DNA of 36,866 nucleotides. Origin: Paenibacillus xylanivorans. Its GTDB lineage: Bacteria > Bacillota > Bacilli > Paenibacillales > Paenibacillaceae. This document shows, piece after piece, positions 1 through 8,384 of the stretch. The position numbers and the translations under genes were made by a program. The stretch is from assembly GCF_001280595.1 (NCBI RefSeq), contig NZ_LITU01000045.1:87621-124486 (forward strand), given 5' to 3'. Numbering within the stretch: position 1 is the first letter of the stretch; the number at the start of each line of letters is the position of its first letter. A model generated the notes under the pieces. That model worked only from the letters and a program-made list of their open reading frames with translations, did not search any database and was not told the DNA's origin.

Positions 1-575
1 AACAAAAATGGCTGGCATGCCTCCTGCTGCATCTGTGGAAGCAGTCCAAGAATACGACTCTCGGCCTTGCTTGTGCGTGTGCTTTTCAGTGGAACAGCAT
101 GCTGCACGAACTCGGCCAGCACAGCGTAGGTCAGGGTAGATAGTTGGGCAGGACGCAGCATCCGGTTCTGCTCGGCCTCATTCAGTAGAGCCATATGTGC
201 TTCTTCCCATGGAGCCTGCTGCCGCAGCGTCCACAACAGATTGCGATGCAACCCCCGCTCAATCATATAATCATGCAGCCTTTCACCGTAAAAATGAACC
301 CATCGTACATCCCATGGATCATCTTCGCTGCTGTAGTAATGCTGCCTCTGCTGTGGGAAATACAATACAGCCTGACCGGCTCGAAGCTCATGCACTACCC
401 CCTCCACTTCCACGTACCCCTTGCCCGCAGCAACGTAGTGAATATTGAAGTTGTTAAGTGCGCCAGCCTCCCGTAATACAGTGTGCTCGGGGTGGTCGAC
501 ATAAAGTCCAACGGACTCTGGGTAACAAAAATATGGAATATCCTGCAAGGTTAGCAGTACAGTCTGTCTCATCAT
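1..575 (-). CDS. AraC-family transcriptional regulator, partial (N-terminal sensor part only)
   Basis: An open frame runs from an ATG at 575 (or 572) leftwards off the window edge, about 191 codons with no stop. The translation starts MMRQTVLLTLQDIPYFC and contains a cupin-like stretch (HYVAAGKGYVEVEG, then LRAGQAVLYFPQQRQHYY, then DDPWDVRWVHFYG). That pattern is typical of the ligand-binding arm of AraC-type sugar regulators. The two helix-turn-helix motifs expected at the C terminus lie outside the window, so the family call rests on the sensor part and on context. It is transcribed away from the oxidoreductase/aldo-keto reductase pair that starts at 694, the usual arrangement for a local regulator of a sugar operon. 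The ribosome binding site is weak (AAGAGAA), so the exact start is uncertain. Confidence 0.75.
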   Translation of the reverse strand, partial: MMRQTVLLTLQDIPYFCYPESVGLYVDHPEHTVLREAGALNNFNIHYVAAGKGYVEVEGVVHELRAGQAVLYFPQQRQHYYSSEDDPWDVRWVHFYGERLHDYMIERGLHRNLLWTLRQQAPWEEAHMALLNEAEQNRMLRPAQLSTLTYAVLAEFVQHAVPLKSTRTSKAESRILGLLPQMQQEACQPFL

Positions 576-629
576 GGCCCATTCTCTTTTCTAAACAATA
601 TTGTGTTAACTCATTTCAATATATTATCA

Positions 630-658
630 TTTTCATTCATCCGTCTATTACTTATAAT
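630..658 (+). promoter_or_regulatory. Possible sigma-A promoter for the oxidoreductase/aldo-keto reductase operon
   Basis: A perfect -10 hexamer TATAAT at 653-658 follows a 17-nt spacer from TTTTCA at 630-635, which matches the -35 consensus at 4 of 6 positions. It lies 36 nt before the ATG at 694. The -10 box is convincing and the -35 box is weak, which would fit an activator-dependent (AraC-controlled) promoter. Confidence 0.4.
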
Positions 659-693
659 CACAATATACATTCATTCATAGGAGGAAACAACAA

Positions 694-1698
694 ATGAATT
701 CAGATCGAAAACTGCGCTGGGGAATTCTTGGTAGCGCTAGCATTGCCGTACGATCCGTTATTCCAGGTTTGCAGCAATCCGAGTTGAATGAAGTGACCGC
801 CATTGCCAGCCGGGATGAAGAAAAAGCGAAACAAACCGCTGACCAACTCGGCATTCCTCAAGCTTATGGTAGCTATGAAGCTTTGCTTGCTGACGATTCC
901 ATTGATGCGGTCTACATTCCGCTTCCGAACCATCTGCACCGGGAGTGGACACTCCGTGCCGCTGAAGCCGGTAAACATATTCTGTGTGAGAAGCCGCTGG
1001 CACTGACGGAGCAGGAAGCTCAGGAGATGGTGCAAGCCTGCGAAGATGCTGGTGTGCATCTCGCTGAGGCACTTATGTACCGACACCATCCACGTTATGA
1101 TCAGATTCGGGATATTATCGCCAGCGGAGAAATTGGTGAAGTCCGCGGCATTCATAGTACATTTTCGTTCAACAGTTCCGGCTCAACGGGCAATGTCCGT
1201 TTTCGTCGTGATTGGGGCGGCGGTGCTCTGTATGACATCGGTTGTTATTCCATCAGTGCAGCACGGCTGCTGCTTGGCCAAGAGCCTTCAGCCGCAACCG
1301 TCATTGGTATGTTCTCCCCAGAGCATGGTCATGTGGATATGATGGCTTCCGGCTTGCTTGAGTTCGACAATCATATTGGCGTGACCTTTGACAGCAGCAT
1401 GTGGGCAGCCTTCCGCAACACACTGGAGGTGCTTGGATCGGATGGCATCATCGAGGTACCGTCTGCTTATATCAGCAATCCGGACCGCAGCTCCAACTTT
1501 TTCGTAATTGTTGATGGTGAGCGTAAAGAAATTGAAGTCCCACAGGTGAACCACTACTCCCTCCAGGGAGACGACATGGCACGAGCTGTGCTTCAAGGTA
1601 AGGCTCTGCGCTTCGCTCCATCCGATGCTGTAGCCAATATGAAGGTACTCGAAGCTTGTCTTCGTTCGGCAGAAGAACGTACACGAATCACATTATAA
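694..1698 (+). CDS. Gfo/Idh/MocA family NAD(P)-dependent oxidoreductase
   Basis: A 334-residue protein of normal length for the family. The N-terminal Rossmann fold (about residues 1-125) shows the dinucleotide-binding loop WGILGSASIA near residues 9-18 and the family signature EKPLALT near residue 98. The remainder is the alpha/beta substrate domain, with the characteristic GGALYDIGCY segment. Members oxidise or reduce sugars, polyols or their derivatives with NAD(P); the substrate cannot be read from sequence. The start is fixed by an AGGAGG box about 9 nt upstream. It is followed after 21 nt by an aldo/keto reductase, so the two are very likely one operon, probably under the divergent AraC regulator at 1-575. 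Paired NAD(P)-dependent enzymes suggest interconversion of an alcohol and a carbonyl group on a sugar. Confidence 0.9.
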   Translation: MNSDRKLRWGILGSASIAVRSVIPGLQQSELNEVTAIASRDEEKAKQTADQLGIPQAYGSYEALLADDSIDAVYIPLPNHLHREWTLRAAEAGKHILCEKPLALTEQEAQEMVQACEDAGVHLAEALMYRHHPRYDQIRDIIASGEIGEVRGIHSTFSFNSSGSTGNVRFRRDWGGGALYDIGCYSISAARLLLGQEPSAATVIGMFSPEHGHVDMMASGLLEFDNHIGVTFDSSMWAAFRNTLEVLGSDGIIEVPSAYISNPDRSSNFFVIVDGERKEIEVPQVNHYSLQGDDMARAVLQGKALRFAPSDAVANMKVLEACLRSAEERTRITL

Positions 1699-1719
1699 GA
1701 AAAGGGGATGAACTGAATT

Positions 1720-2667
1720 ATGGAATACATTGAGATTGCTGGTGCAGGCAAACCTATCTCCCGATTGATTAAAGGAACCGATTATTTCTACCATGATTCC
1801 TATGAGAAAGCAGCTACGAACATGGATGCATTCCTGGCGATTGGCGGTAATACCGTTGACTCCGCGCATATCTATTGCGGCGGTCAGAGTGAAGAAGTGC
1901 TCGGACGTTACATGCAGGAACGGGGTAACCGTAACGAGATCATTATTTTGACCAAGGGTGCGCATCATGATCAGAATGGCCCACGCGTTAACGCTGATGC
2001 TATCCGCAGCGATCTTCTTACCAGTCTGGAGCGGCTTCAAACCGAACATGTGGAGCTATATGCCCTGCATCGGGATGACCCAAACATACCTGTTGGTGTG
2101 ATCCTTGAAGCGTTGAACGAACATATTGAATCCGGCAAAATCGGCGCGATTGGCGCCTCCAACTGGACCTGGCAGCGGCTGGAAGAAGCTAACGCATATG
2201 CGGCCACTAATGGTCTGAAAGGTTTCACATTCAGCAGTCCGAATCTCAGTCTTGCCAAAGCAAACGAGCCGTTCTGGGCAGGCTGTGTATCAGCTGATGA
2301 AGAAACGCTGGCATGGCATGAGCGCACCAAGCTTCCTTTACTGTCCTGGTCTTCCCAGGCTCGCGGCTTCTTTACCGGACGATTTACCCCTGAAGTGCGG
2401 GATAATGAAGATCTGGTTCGTGTATTTTACAGTGACGGCAACTGGGAACGTTTGCACCGTGCTGAACAGCTGGCCGCGTCGAAGAAGACCACGCCAATTC
2501 AGATTGCACTTGCTTATGTATTGAACCAACCGTTTCCGACCTGTGCGCTGATTGGCGCTCAAAATCGGGAAGAACTACTTTCTTGTGACGAAGGTTCTCG
2601 CATCACACTAACTCGTGAAGAACTGGATTGGCTGGATTTGGGCAGTAATGTGAAACCAAGCGTGTAA
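1720..2667 (+). CDS. Aldo/keto reductase
   Basis: A 315-residue TIM-barrel NAD(P)H-dependent carbonyl reductase. The catalytic tetrad is visible: Asp47 and Tyr52 in TVDSAHIYCGG, Lys79 in ILTKGAHHD and His117 in LYALHRDD. The C-terminal half carries the cofactor-binding region (LSWSSQARGFFTGRF, then LIGAQNREEL). The start has a GGGG-type binding site (AAAAGGGGATGA) at a fair distance. The gene is the second of a two-gene operon with the oxidoreductase at 694 and is followed by a strong terminator. The Cys-Gly-Gly after the catalytic tyrosine, in place of the common Tyr-Gly, places it in a subgroup near YdhF or YcsN-type enzymes. The physiological substrate is unknown. Confidence 0.9.
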   Translation: MEYIEIAGAGKPISRLIKGTDYFYHDSYEKAATNMDAFLAIGGNTVDSAHIYCGGQSEEVLGRYMQERGNRNEIIILTKGAHHDQNGPRVNADAIRSDLLTSLERLQTEHVELYALHRDDPNIPVGVILEALNEHIESGKIGAIGASNWTWQRLEEANAYAATNGLKGFTFSSPNLSLAKANEPFWAGCVSADEETLAWHERTKLPLLSWSSQARGFFTGRFTPEVRDNEDLVRVFYSDGNWERLHRAEQLAASKKTTPIQIALAYVLNQPFPTCALIGAQNREELLSCDEGSRITLTREELDWLDLGSNVKPSV

Positions 2668-2703
2668 AACTGGCATACACTTTTAATTCAATCTTGATGG
2701 TGA

Positions 2704-2750
2704 AGGGACTGACTCTTCCGCGATGTAGCGCGGAGTTGTCAGTCCTTTTT
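2704..2750 (+). terminator. Rho-independent terminator after the aldo/keto reductase
   Basis: GGACTGAC (2706-2713) pairs with GTCAGTCC (2738-2745), with an inner CCGCG/CGCGG stem, followed by TTTTT at 2746-2750. It is a strong intrinsic terminator for the plus-strand operon. Confidence 0.9.
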
Positions 2751-2873
2751 GGTATACCAGCTACTTTTCAACCATTGTAACCGTCCCACAGGATCAACGA
2801 ATAGCTGTTCGCTATAGCCCGTATACCGCCAAACTTCCGGTTCGGACATGTTATATTTACGTATTCCACCCAT
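2739..2873 (-). pseudogene. Possible C-terminal gene remnant of about 44 codons
   Basis: The minus strand carries a short open frame with protein-like composition: MGGIRKYNMSEPEVWRYTGY, then SEQLFVDPVGRLQWLKSSWY, ending with TGA at 2739-2741. In frame upstream lies FYYFFHDNQ after a TAG stop. No ribosome binding site precedes either Met. The frame overlaps the right arm of the plus-strand terminator. It could be the tail of a decayed gene (the D-P-x-G-R-L-Q-W pattern resembles the end of a small enzyme domain) or chance. I do not recognise the family. Confidence 0.25.
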
Positions 2874-2894
2874 CTGATTGTCATGAAAAAAGTA

Positions 2895-2938
2895 ATAAAA
2901 AGAGACTACCTACCAGAAATATTTTTCTGATGGTAAGC
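2895..2938 (-). terminator. Probable terminator of the minus-strand oxidoreductase/isomerase operon
   Basis: On the minus strand TACC and CAGAAA pair with TTTCTG and GGTA through a small bulge, and the hairpin is followed by CTCTTTTT. It lies about 55 nt after the stop codon at 2994. Confidence 0.55.
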
Positions 2939-2993
2939 CCCTTTTTAATATTAGATAGTTGAACTTTTAGAAAATGACGATGATATCGTTGTA

Positions 2994-4013
2994 TTACAGC
3001 TTCACGATCTGACCAGTCTTCTCGGATTCGAATGCTGCCAGAATGACTTGCAGGGAACGCAGACCTTCTTCACCGGAAATGCTTGGAGGTGTTTGCGTTA
3101 CAATCGACTCTACAAAAGCGTCAATAACGCCGCTTGGTACTTGTTTATCGTTGGTAGCCATTGCGCCAACTTTGTATGTTTCAACCGTACCGTTAGTCAG
3201 CTCAACGATAACCTCGTCTCCTTCTACCGTTCCGATCTTCATCACACCATTTTCACACCACAGAACCGTACTGTTATCTCCTGCTCTGTATTGTGTCCAG
3301 CTCGCTACCAGCGTTCCGATTGCACCGCTCTTCATGCGCAGCAGGCAAGTTGCGTTATCGTCCACTTTGGTGTTCTCCTTGTGCAATGTGCTGATGAAAC
3401 CAGCAACTTCGGACACTTCATCATCCAGCAAATAACGGATAAAGTCCGATTTGTGCACGCCCAGGTCACCCATAGCACCCATAATCGCTTCTTCTTTGCG
3501 GAAGAACCAGCTTTCTGCACCGTCTACGCTCCAGCCTTCCGGACCCGGATGACCAAAGGAAGTACGGAAATTCAGGACTTTGCCGAGTTTGCCGGAGTCC
3601 AAAATTTCTTTGGCTTTTATGTGCGGAGGCATCAAACGCTGGTTGTGTCCAACCATCAGATACACACCGTTTTTCTTGGCAGCTTCGATCATTTGCTCGC
3701 CTTCTTCGGTTGTAACCGCCATCGGTTTTTCCACCAATACATGTTTACCGGCATTCGCAGCAGCAATGGCCATCGAGGCATGCAGGTAGTTCGGCGTACA
3801 AACACTAACTGCATCCACTTCTTCGCTTGCAAGCAATTCTTCGTAGCTGGAGTAAGCTTTACCACCGTAAGTTTCGGCCATCTTTTCTGCACGCTCCACG
3901 ATCGGATCGGCAAAAGCGACAAGTTCTACGTTCTCATTGGCAGCGTACTCTGGAATATGTCTGCGCTCGGCAATGGCTCCACAGCCGAATACAGCAACTT
4001 TAATTTTACTCAT
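2994..4013 (-). CDS. Gfo/Idh/MocA family NAD(P)-dependent oxidoreductase
   Basis: A 339-residue protein starting MSKIKVAVFGCGAIAERRHI. The Rossmann loop FGCGAIAE lies at about residues 9-16, the signature VEKPMAVT near residue 97, and the GHNQR motif typical of this family near residue 124. The ATG at 4013 is preferred to the TTG at 4019: the AAAGGAGA box at 4023-4030 is about 10 nt from the ATG but only 4 nt from the TTG. It lies downstream of a sugar isomerase/epimerase gene on the same strand, a pairing common in inositol-like and keto-sugar pathways. The whole gap between the two genes is filled by a MITE-like repeat. It has low resemblance to the other oxidoreductase at 694 and probably a different substrate. 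Confidence 0.9.
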   Translation of the reverse strand: MSKIKVAVFGCGAIAERRHIPEYAANENVELVAFADPIVERAEKMAETYGGKAYSSYEELLASEEVDAVSVCTPNYLHASMAIAAANAGKHVLVEKPMAVTTEEGEQMIEAAKKNGVYLMVGHNQRLMPPHIKAKEILDSGKLGKVLNFRTSFGHPGPEGWSVDGAESWFFRKEEAIMGAMGDLGVHKSDFIRYLLDDEVSEVAGFISTLHKENTKVDDNATCLLRMKSGAIGTLVASWTQYRAGDNSTVLWCENGVMKIGTVEGDEVIVELTNGTVETYKVGAMATNDKQVPSGVIDAFVESIVTQTPPSISGEEGLRSLQVILAAFESEKTGQIVKL

Positions 4014-4042
4014 GTACAAATGTCTCCTTTGACAAATAAATT

Positions 4043-4158
4043 AGCATTTTTCATAATTCGATTTTTATCGTTCTTGCGTACAAGATCTAGACGAACAGAA
4101 TCATTTCGATCTATATCTTGCTGATTGGAAATCACTCTTGGGATTTATGCAAAATGCT
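4043..4158. repeat. MITE-like dispersed repeat, copy A
   Basis: This 116-bp segment is bounded by imperfect inverted ends: AGCATTTTTCATAA at 4043-4056 on the plus strand and AGCATTTTGCATAA on the minus strand ending at 4158 (13 of 14 identical). A diverged copy in the same orientation lies at 31296-31410. The best-conserved core is about 4091-4135, which includes TAGAATCAT/CAGAATCAT and TTGCTGATTG. It fills nearly the entire gap between the isomerase stop (4163) and the ribosome binding site of the oxidoreductase. It carries no open frame. Confidence 0.7.
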
Positions 4159-4162
4159 CAGA

Positions 4163-4939
4163 TTAGAATTGGTTCAGGTAATTCTGCTTCAGCCAGTTAT
4201 GGCTGTTGGCTACGCTTTCAAGCGGTGGGTTCTGGCAAACGTCCTGTTCCACGATCAGCCATTCTACACCTGCACTTGTAGCCGCTTCAATAACAGCTGG
4301 CAGATTAACCGAACCCTGTCCCAGTTCCAGTGTCTTCATCTGGCCCTGTTCGTCTTTGCTGAAGTCTTTCAAGTGAAGCAACGGCAAACGGCCTGCATAT
4401 TTATTGATATACTCAATCGGATTTTGTCCGGCAAATTGTACCCAACATACGTCCATTTCCACTTGAACCGCTTCAGGTGTCGTTTGAGTAAACATCGCAT
4501 CAAAGGCATTTTCGTCGCCAACCTGGCCGTGGAATTCAAAATCATGGTTATGATAACCGAAGATCAGACCTTGTTTGGTCGCTTCTGCACCGTATTGTTG
4601 CAATTCGTTGAACAGTTTGGTCCAGCCTTCTGCATTCTCTGGACGATCTTCAGGCATCAGGTAAGGGCAGATCATATATTGAGCCCCAATGGTTTTGAGG
4701 TAATCGATTTGTTGTTGCAAATCTTCACGCATCGCATGCAATGAAACGTGACTGCTGAAACCTTTCAGTCCAAGCTCATCCAATAGCGCTTTCATTTCTT
4801 CGGCAGGAATGTCTCCATAACCGGCAAATTCGACACCTTCATAACCAAGCTCTGCTACCTTGCGCAAAGTTCCACGGAAATCTGCTGCAGTTTCATCACG
4901 GAGCGTAAACAATTGCAAACCAATATTAAGTTTTTTCAT
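4163..4939 (-). CDS. Sugar phosphate isomerase/epimerase-type TIM-barrel protein
   Basis: A 258-residue protein of the xylose isomerase-like/AP endonuclease 2 fold. The first strand is NIGLQLFTLRDE, and the barrel shows the expected metal-ligand segments: VEFAGYG near residue 36, GYHNHDFEF near residue 128, EMDVCWVQFAG near residue 161, and LHLKDFS near residue 189. Family members isomerise or epimerise sugars and inosose-like compounds (IolE, IolI, keto-sugar epimerases), or act with Gfo/Idh/MocA enzymes. The start is supported by AGAGGTG upstream of the ATG. It is the first gene of a two-gene minus-strand operon, transcribed away from the AraC regulator at 5084, which probably controls it. 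The precise substrate is not visible. Confidence 0.88.
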   Translation of the reverse strand: MKKLNIGLQLFTLRDETAADFRGTLRKVAELGYEGVEFAGYGDIPAEEMKALLDELGLKGFSSHVSLHAMREDLQQQIDYLKTIGAQYMICPYLMPEDRPENAEGWTKLFNELQQYGAEATKQGLIFGYHNHDFEFHGQVGDENAFDAMFTQTTPEAVQVEMDVCWVQFAGQNPIEYINKYAGRLPLLHLKDFSKDEQGQMKTLELGQGSVNLPAVIEAATSAGVEWLIVEQDVCQNPPLESVANSHNWLKQNYLNQF

Positions 4940-5083
4940 AATAGATACACCTCTGCTCTCAAATTTGCTTTCATTGCTCTATCTGGTATCATCCTAACGC
5001 AAAACAGGCTAGAATGAACATATACAATATCGTCAGAACATGAACTATCTGATCAAATTTTTAAATTTGGAGGATTACATCTT

Positions 5084-5902
5084 TTGGAAACCTCAGTACT
5101 GATCTGTGACTATTCCTATCACTACAAGGCGTTTAACCACAATATGAAGGGCGAGTTGCAAACGTATCTGTTCCGTCTGCAAACCGAAGGCTCTTGCAAA
5201 GTATATGTACAGGATGAAGAATTTAAGATGACTGGCGGGGATTTACTGCTGCTCAAACCCGGAGACGACTATTATCTCGTGGTGGAAGAACCTCATAAGG
5301 AGGGCCGGTTGTCCAGCGGAGACTATTATTTGTTCTGTGAAGGGACCTGGATTGAAAGCTGGTGGAAGCGTCACCATCGGTCCACCGTGAGCCACATCGG
5401 ACTGGATGATAAATTGATCAGTCTTTGGCGCAATATGCTTCTGGAGAAACGCCGTGGACCGCTTGAGGAAAATATAGAACTGAGTGACGCACTGCTGCGG
5501 GGCTTGTGTCTGTATATCGATCGGGCTATCAAGGAGAATATTCAGACGGATCGATCTGTTTCCTCGACGCTGAAGCTGAAGCGATTCATTGAAGAGCATG
5601 CCACCGTGACCTTCAAACTCGAAGAAGCCGCCCGCTACGCAGGACTAAGCCTGTCTCGTGCGGTGCGATTATTCAAGGAGCACTATGGCCAAACAATGAT
5701 CCAGTATGCAATTGAGATTCGGCTGAACGCTGCTTTGGAGCGTATGAAGTACAGCGATATGACCCTGGAACATATTGCTGAAACATGCGGCTTTGCAAGC
5801 TATTCCTATTTTCACCGGGTATTCCGATCCCATTTTGGAATGTCTCCGGCAGAATATCTCAAATCCCAGGCCCATCAGTCCATTGATCTGGAGCATTTAT
5901 AA
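5084..5902 (+). CDS. AraC-family transcriptional regulator
   Basis: A 272-residue protein with a TTG start, fixed by a GGAGG box about 10 nt upstream. The N-terminal half (about residues 1-150) is a cupin-like sensor domain (MTGGDLLLLKPGDDYYL). The C-terminal 100 residues carry the two AraC helix-turn-helix motifs. The first is around FKLEEAARYAGLSLSRAVRL, and the second is in LEHIAETCGFASYSYFHRVF, followed by the classic FGMSPAEYL ending. It diverges from the isomerase/oxidoreductase operon with a 144-bp shared control region and is most likely its activator. The inducer is probably a sugar, by inference. Confidence 0.93.
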   Translation: METSVLICDYSYHYKAFNHNMKGELQTYLFRLQTEGSCKVYVQDEEFKMTGGDLLLLKPGDDYYLVVEEPHKEGRLSSGDYYLFCEGTWIESWWKRHHRSTVSHIGLDDKLISLWRNMLLEKRRGPLEENIELSDALLRGLCLYIDRAIKENIQTDRSVSSTLKLKRFIEEHATVTFKLEEAARYAGLSLSRAVRLFKEHYGQTMIQYAIEIRLNAALERMKYSDMTLEHIAETCGFASYSYFHRVFRSHFGMSPAEYLKSQAHQSIDLEHL

Positions 5903-5937
5903 GTTTAGTTGTAGCGGGACTCTTTCTCTAACTTCAG

Positions 5938-5975
5938 GGAAGAAGGTAGCTGATTTCCAGTCGGCTCTTTCTTCC
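5938..5975. other. Hairpin between the AraC regulator and the two-component operon
   Basis: GGAAGAA (5938-5944) pairs with TTCTTCC (5969-5975), with a GC-containing inner stem. There is no U-tract on either side, so it is at best a weak terminator. A 33-codon minus-strand open frame covers it, but it lacks a ribosome binding site. Nothing else was recognised in 5903-6099. Confidence 0.3.
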
Positions 5976-6099
5976 AAAAAACCTCTTCCACTTCCCATGA
6001 CATCATGGAAACAAACCAGTATAGTTAAAATATAGTATTCCTACAGATTCATACATAGCTCAATCTTATACTGCCACTCTACTATTTGGAGAGATTTCA

Positions 6100-6798
6100 A
6101 TGGAAACCAAACGTAAAATCTTAATTATTGAAGACGAACATGATATTTCGCGCATTTTGCGAGATTATTTAACCAAAAATCAGTATGAAGCCGCGGTGGC
6201 CAGCAATGGACAAGACGGGTTGCTGATGATGGACATGCTTCAGCCGGATTATATTATTCTGGACATCATGCTTCCGGATCTGGACGGAATTGATGTATGC
6301 CGCGAAATTCGGCGGCGAAACAACATCCCCATTCTTATTTTGAGCGCAAGGGGCAGTGATACGGACAAAGTGCTCGGCCTGGGTTTTGGGGCGGATGACT
6401 ATATGACCAAACCTTTCTCCCTAAGCGAATTGCTTGCCCGAATCAATGCCCACTTCAGACGATACGATAGTATGATGACCGAGCGGGACGGAGCACATCT
6501 GTTACGTCTGGCTAACCTGGAAATTGACAAGAAAGCCTATAAGGTCACTCTAAACGATAACGAGGTTTCTCTCTCCGCCAAGGAATTTGAGCTACTGCAT
6601 TATCTGGCGAGCAACAAAAATCAGGTTTTTTCCAAGTCCCAATTGCTTGATGCAATCTGGGGATATGCTGCATACGGGGATGAAAATACAGTTACCGTGT
6701 ATATTCGCAGATTGAGAGAAAAAATTGAGGCGGACCCTTCCCATCCTGTTGTTCTGAAGACTGTATGGGGAGTCGGATACAAATTCAATCATGAATAG
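6100..6798 (+). CDS. OmpR/PhoB-family response regulator
   Basis: A 232-residue two-domain regulator. The receiver domain (about 1-120) has the acidic pocket Glu11-Asp12, phosphoacceptor Asp55 in YIILDIMLPD, Ser82 in ILILSARG and Lys104 in MTKPF. The winged-helix DNA-binding domain (about 130-232) ends with the usual VYIRRLREKIE and TVWGVGYKF. The start follows GGAGAG by 7 nt. It is the first gene of an apparent operon with a sensor kinase 21 nt downstream, then an ABC ATPase and permease. By analogy with such modules it probably activates the transporter genes in response to a signal at the cell surface, perhaps a peptide or envelope stress. Confidence 0.95.
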   Translation: METKRKILIIEDEHDISRILRDYLTKNQYEAAVASNGQDGLLMMDMLQPDYIILDIMLPDLDGIDVCREIRRRNNIPILILSARGSDTDKVLGLGFGADDYMTKPFSLSELLARINAHFRRYDSMMTERDGAHLLRLANLEIDKKAYKVTLNDNEVSLSAKEFELLHYLASNKNQVFSKSQLLDAIWGYAAYGDENTVTVYIRRLREKIEADPSHPVVLKTVWGVGYKFNHE

Positions 6799-6819
6799 GC
6801 AAAGATTGGAGGAGGCAAC

Positions 6820-8262
6820 ATGTCACTGAACACCTGGTCCGCACGATGGCTCAAAACATCATTCATCCTCCTGTTTATTCTGATCGGATGTAGTCTGGTT
6901 CTGTTTCTTAATCTGCTTGAAAACCGAAATTCGACTGCGTCTACATTGTCCATGCAGCAAGTTCGTCTCCGGGTTAACCCCATCCTGCTCAACCTGGAAC
7001 AGAACAATCATCTACTGCAGGAACCAAGAATTCGGGAACATCTTCTTTCCATCGTCAAGGAAAACGGGGTCGAACTGACCTATGTTGGATTGGATGGGAC
7101 TATATTGCTGTCCTCTTCTCCCTTCTCTGAAGGAAAACAAGTTAATCTGCGATCAGCCCTGCATTATGATCTGAACCATGCCGTACAGACTATGAACGGA
7201 AACGACTCGCTTAACATCGCTTTCCCTGTGATGTCTGGTCCCGCAGGAAGCCAGATTGGCAATGCCATCTTCACAATTCCCAAGTCCATGGTTATTGTCC
7301 ATGAAACTGTGATATTCCCTTTCTTTATTTTGGGCGCACTCTGGATCACTTCCATGATTCTTGGCATTTATCTGGTGCTGATGAAGAAAAAATTGAAGAC
7401 ACAGCTGCTCTCCCCCATTCATCAGTTGAAACAACATGCCGAATCCATTCTCAAAGGACAGTATAATGAACCGATTCAATATAACCGGATGAATGAAATG
7501 AGCGAACTATACGCCATGTTTGATCTGATGCGAACAGAAATCATGCATTTAAGTGAACTTCGTATCCGGCAGGAAACTGCGCAAAAAGAACTCATTACCA
7601 ATATTTCTCATGACATTAAAACACCGATTACAACAGTAAAAGCGTACATAGAAGCTATTCTTGAAGGAATGTGCTCCGATAAGGAAACGCTGATGGAGTA
7701 TATGAAAGTCATGCAGACCAATACGGACAAAACAGCTCGACTTGTCGAGGATCTGCTTGTTCATGCACTGCAGGAGCTGGGGCAGATTTCTGTGGAGCCG
7801 CGTGAAGTATATAGCAGCCCTGCCTTTGAGAGTATGTTAAAACCGATTGGACATGTTGTTGCAACGAGTGGAATGATCTATGAGGCACCCAAAAACATTC
7901 CAAATGTATTAATTCAAATAGATCCTATTCGAATTGAACAAGTCATTTCCAATCTCGTCTCGAACGCTCTTAAGCATACTTCTCCAGGAGACGCCATTCG
8001 TATAAATCTAGAGCTGGAAGACGACCAATTCAACGTCACAATCGCCGATTCAGGCCAGGGAATACGTGCACAGGACATGCCTTTTGTTTTTGAACGTTAT
8101 TTCAAAGGCCAGACTTTCTGGTCAAATAAAAACGTTCACGAAGGGACAGGTCTAGGTCTGTCTATCTGCAAAAGCATTATTGAAGCGCACGGAGGAAATA
8201 TCTCCTTTTCAAGCAAAGAAGGACAGGGTACAATCTTTCAGTTTAATCTCCCGATTTGCTGA
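6820..8262 (+). CDS. Membrane-bound sensor histidine kinase
   Basis: A 480-residue kinase. Transmembrane helices lie at about residues 13-32 and 165-187 and enclose an extracytoplasmic domain of about 130 residues that reads like a Cache/PAS-like sensor (LTYVGLDGTILLSSSPF). A HAMP-like linker follows. The phosphorylated His264 lies in NISHDIKTP, followed by the N box (QVISNLVSNALKHT), DSGQG and GTGLGLSI of the ATPase domain. The start is fixed by GGAGGAGG. It is coupled to the response regulator at 6100. The large outer domain argues against the short-loop BceS-type kinases that rely on their transporter for sensing, so this kinase may detect its ligand directly. Confidence 0.95.
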   Translation: MSLNTWSARWLKTSFILLFILIGCSLVLFLNLLENRNSTASTLSMQQVRLRVNPILLNLEQNNHLLQEPRIREHLLSIVKENGVELTYVGLDGTILLSSSPFSEGKQVNLRSALHYDLNHAVQTMNGNDSLNIAFPVMSGPAGSQIGNAIFTIPKSMVIVHETVIFPFFILGALWITSMILGIYLVLMKKKLKTQLLSPIHQLKQHAESILKGQYNEPIQYNRMNEMSELYAMFDLMRTEIMHLSELRIRQETAQKELITNISHDIKTPITTVKAYIEAILEGMCSDKETLMEYMKVMQTNTDKTARLVEDLLVHALQELGQISVEPREVYSSPAFESMLKPIGHVVATSGMIYEAPKNIPNVLIQIDPIRIEQVISNLVSNALKHTSPGDAIRINLELEDDQFNVTIADSGQGIRAQDMPFVFERYFKGQTFWSNKNVHEGTGLGLSICKSIIEAHGGNISFSSKEGQGTIFQFNLPIC

Positions 8263-8384
8263 GCGAATAAGCGACCCTATCTGGCCATATGGTGCCTGTA
8301 ATACTTTATTCATAATTTGATAAGGCCTCCTCAATATCCCTCCTTTAGAATGAGCCCTATACTACAAATCGGGAGTGATCATAC

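Noticed and set aside
3048..4124. A 358-codon plus-strand frame antisense to the second oxidoreductase
   Set aside because: It is a shadow of a clear Gfo/Idh/MocA gene and crosses its start region and the MITE-like repeat; no start signal or family match.
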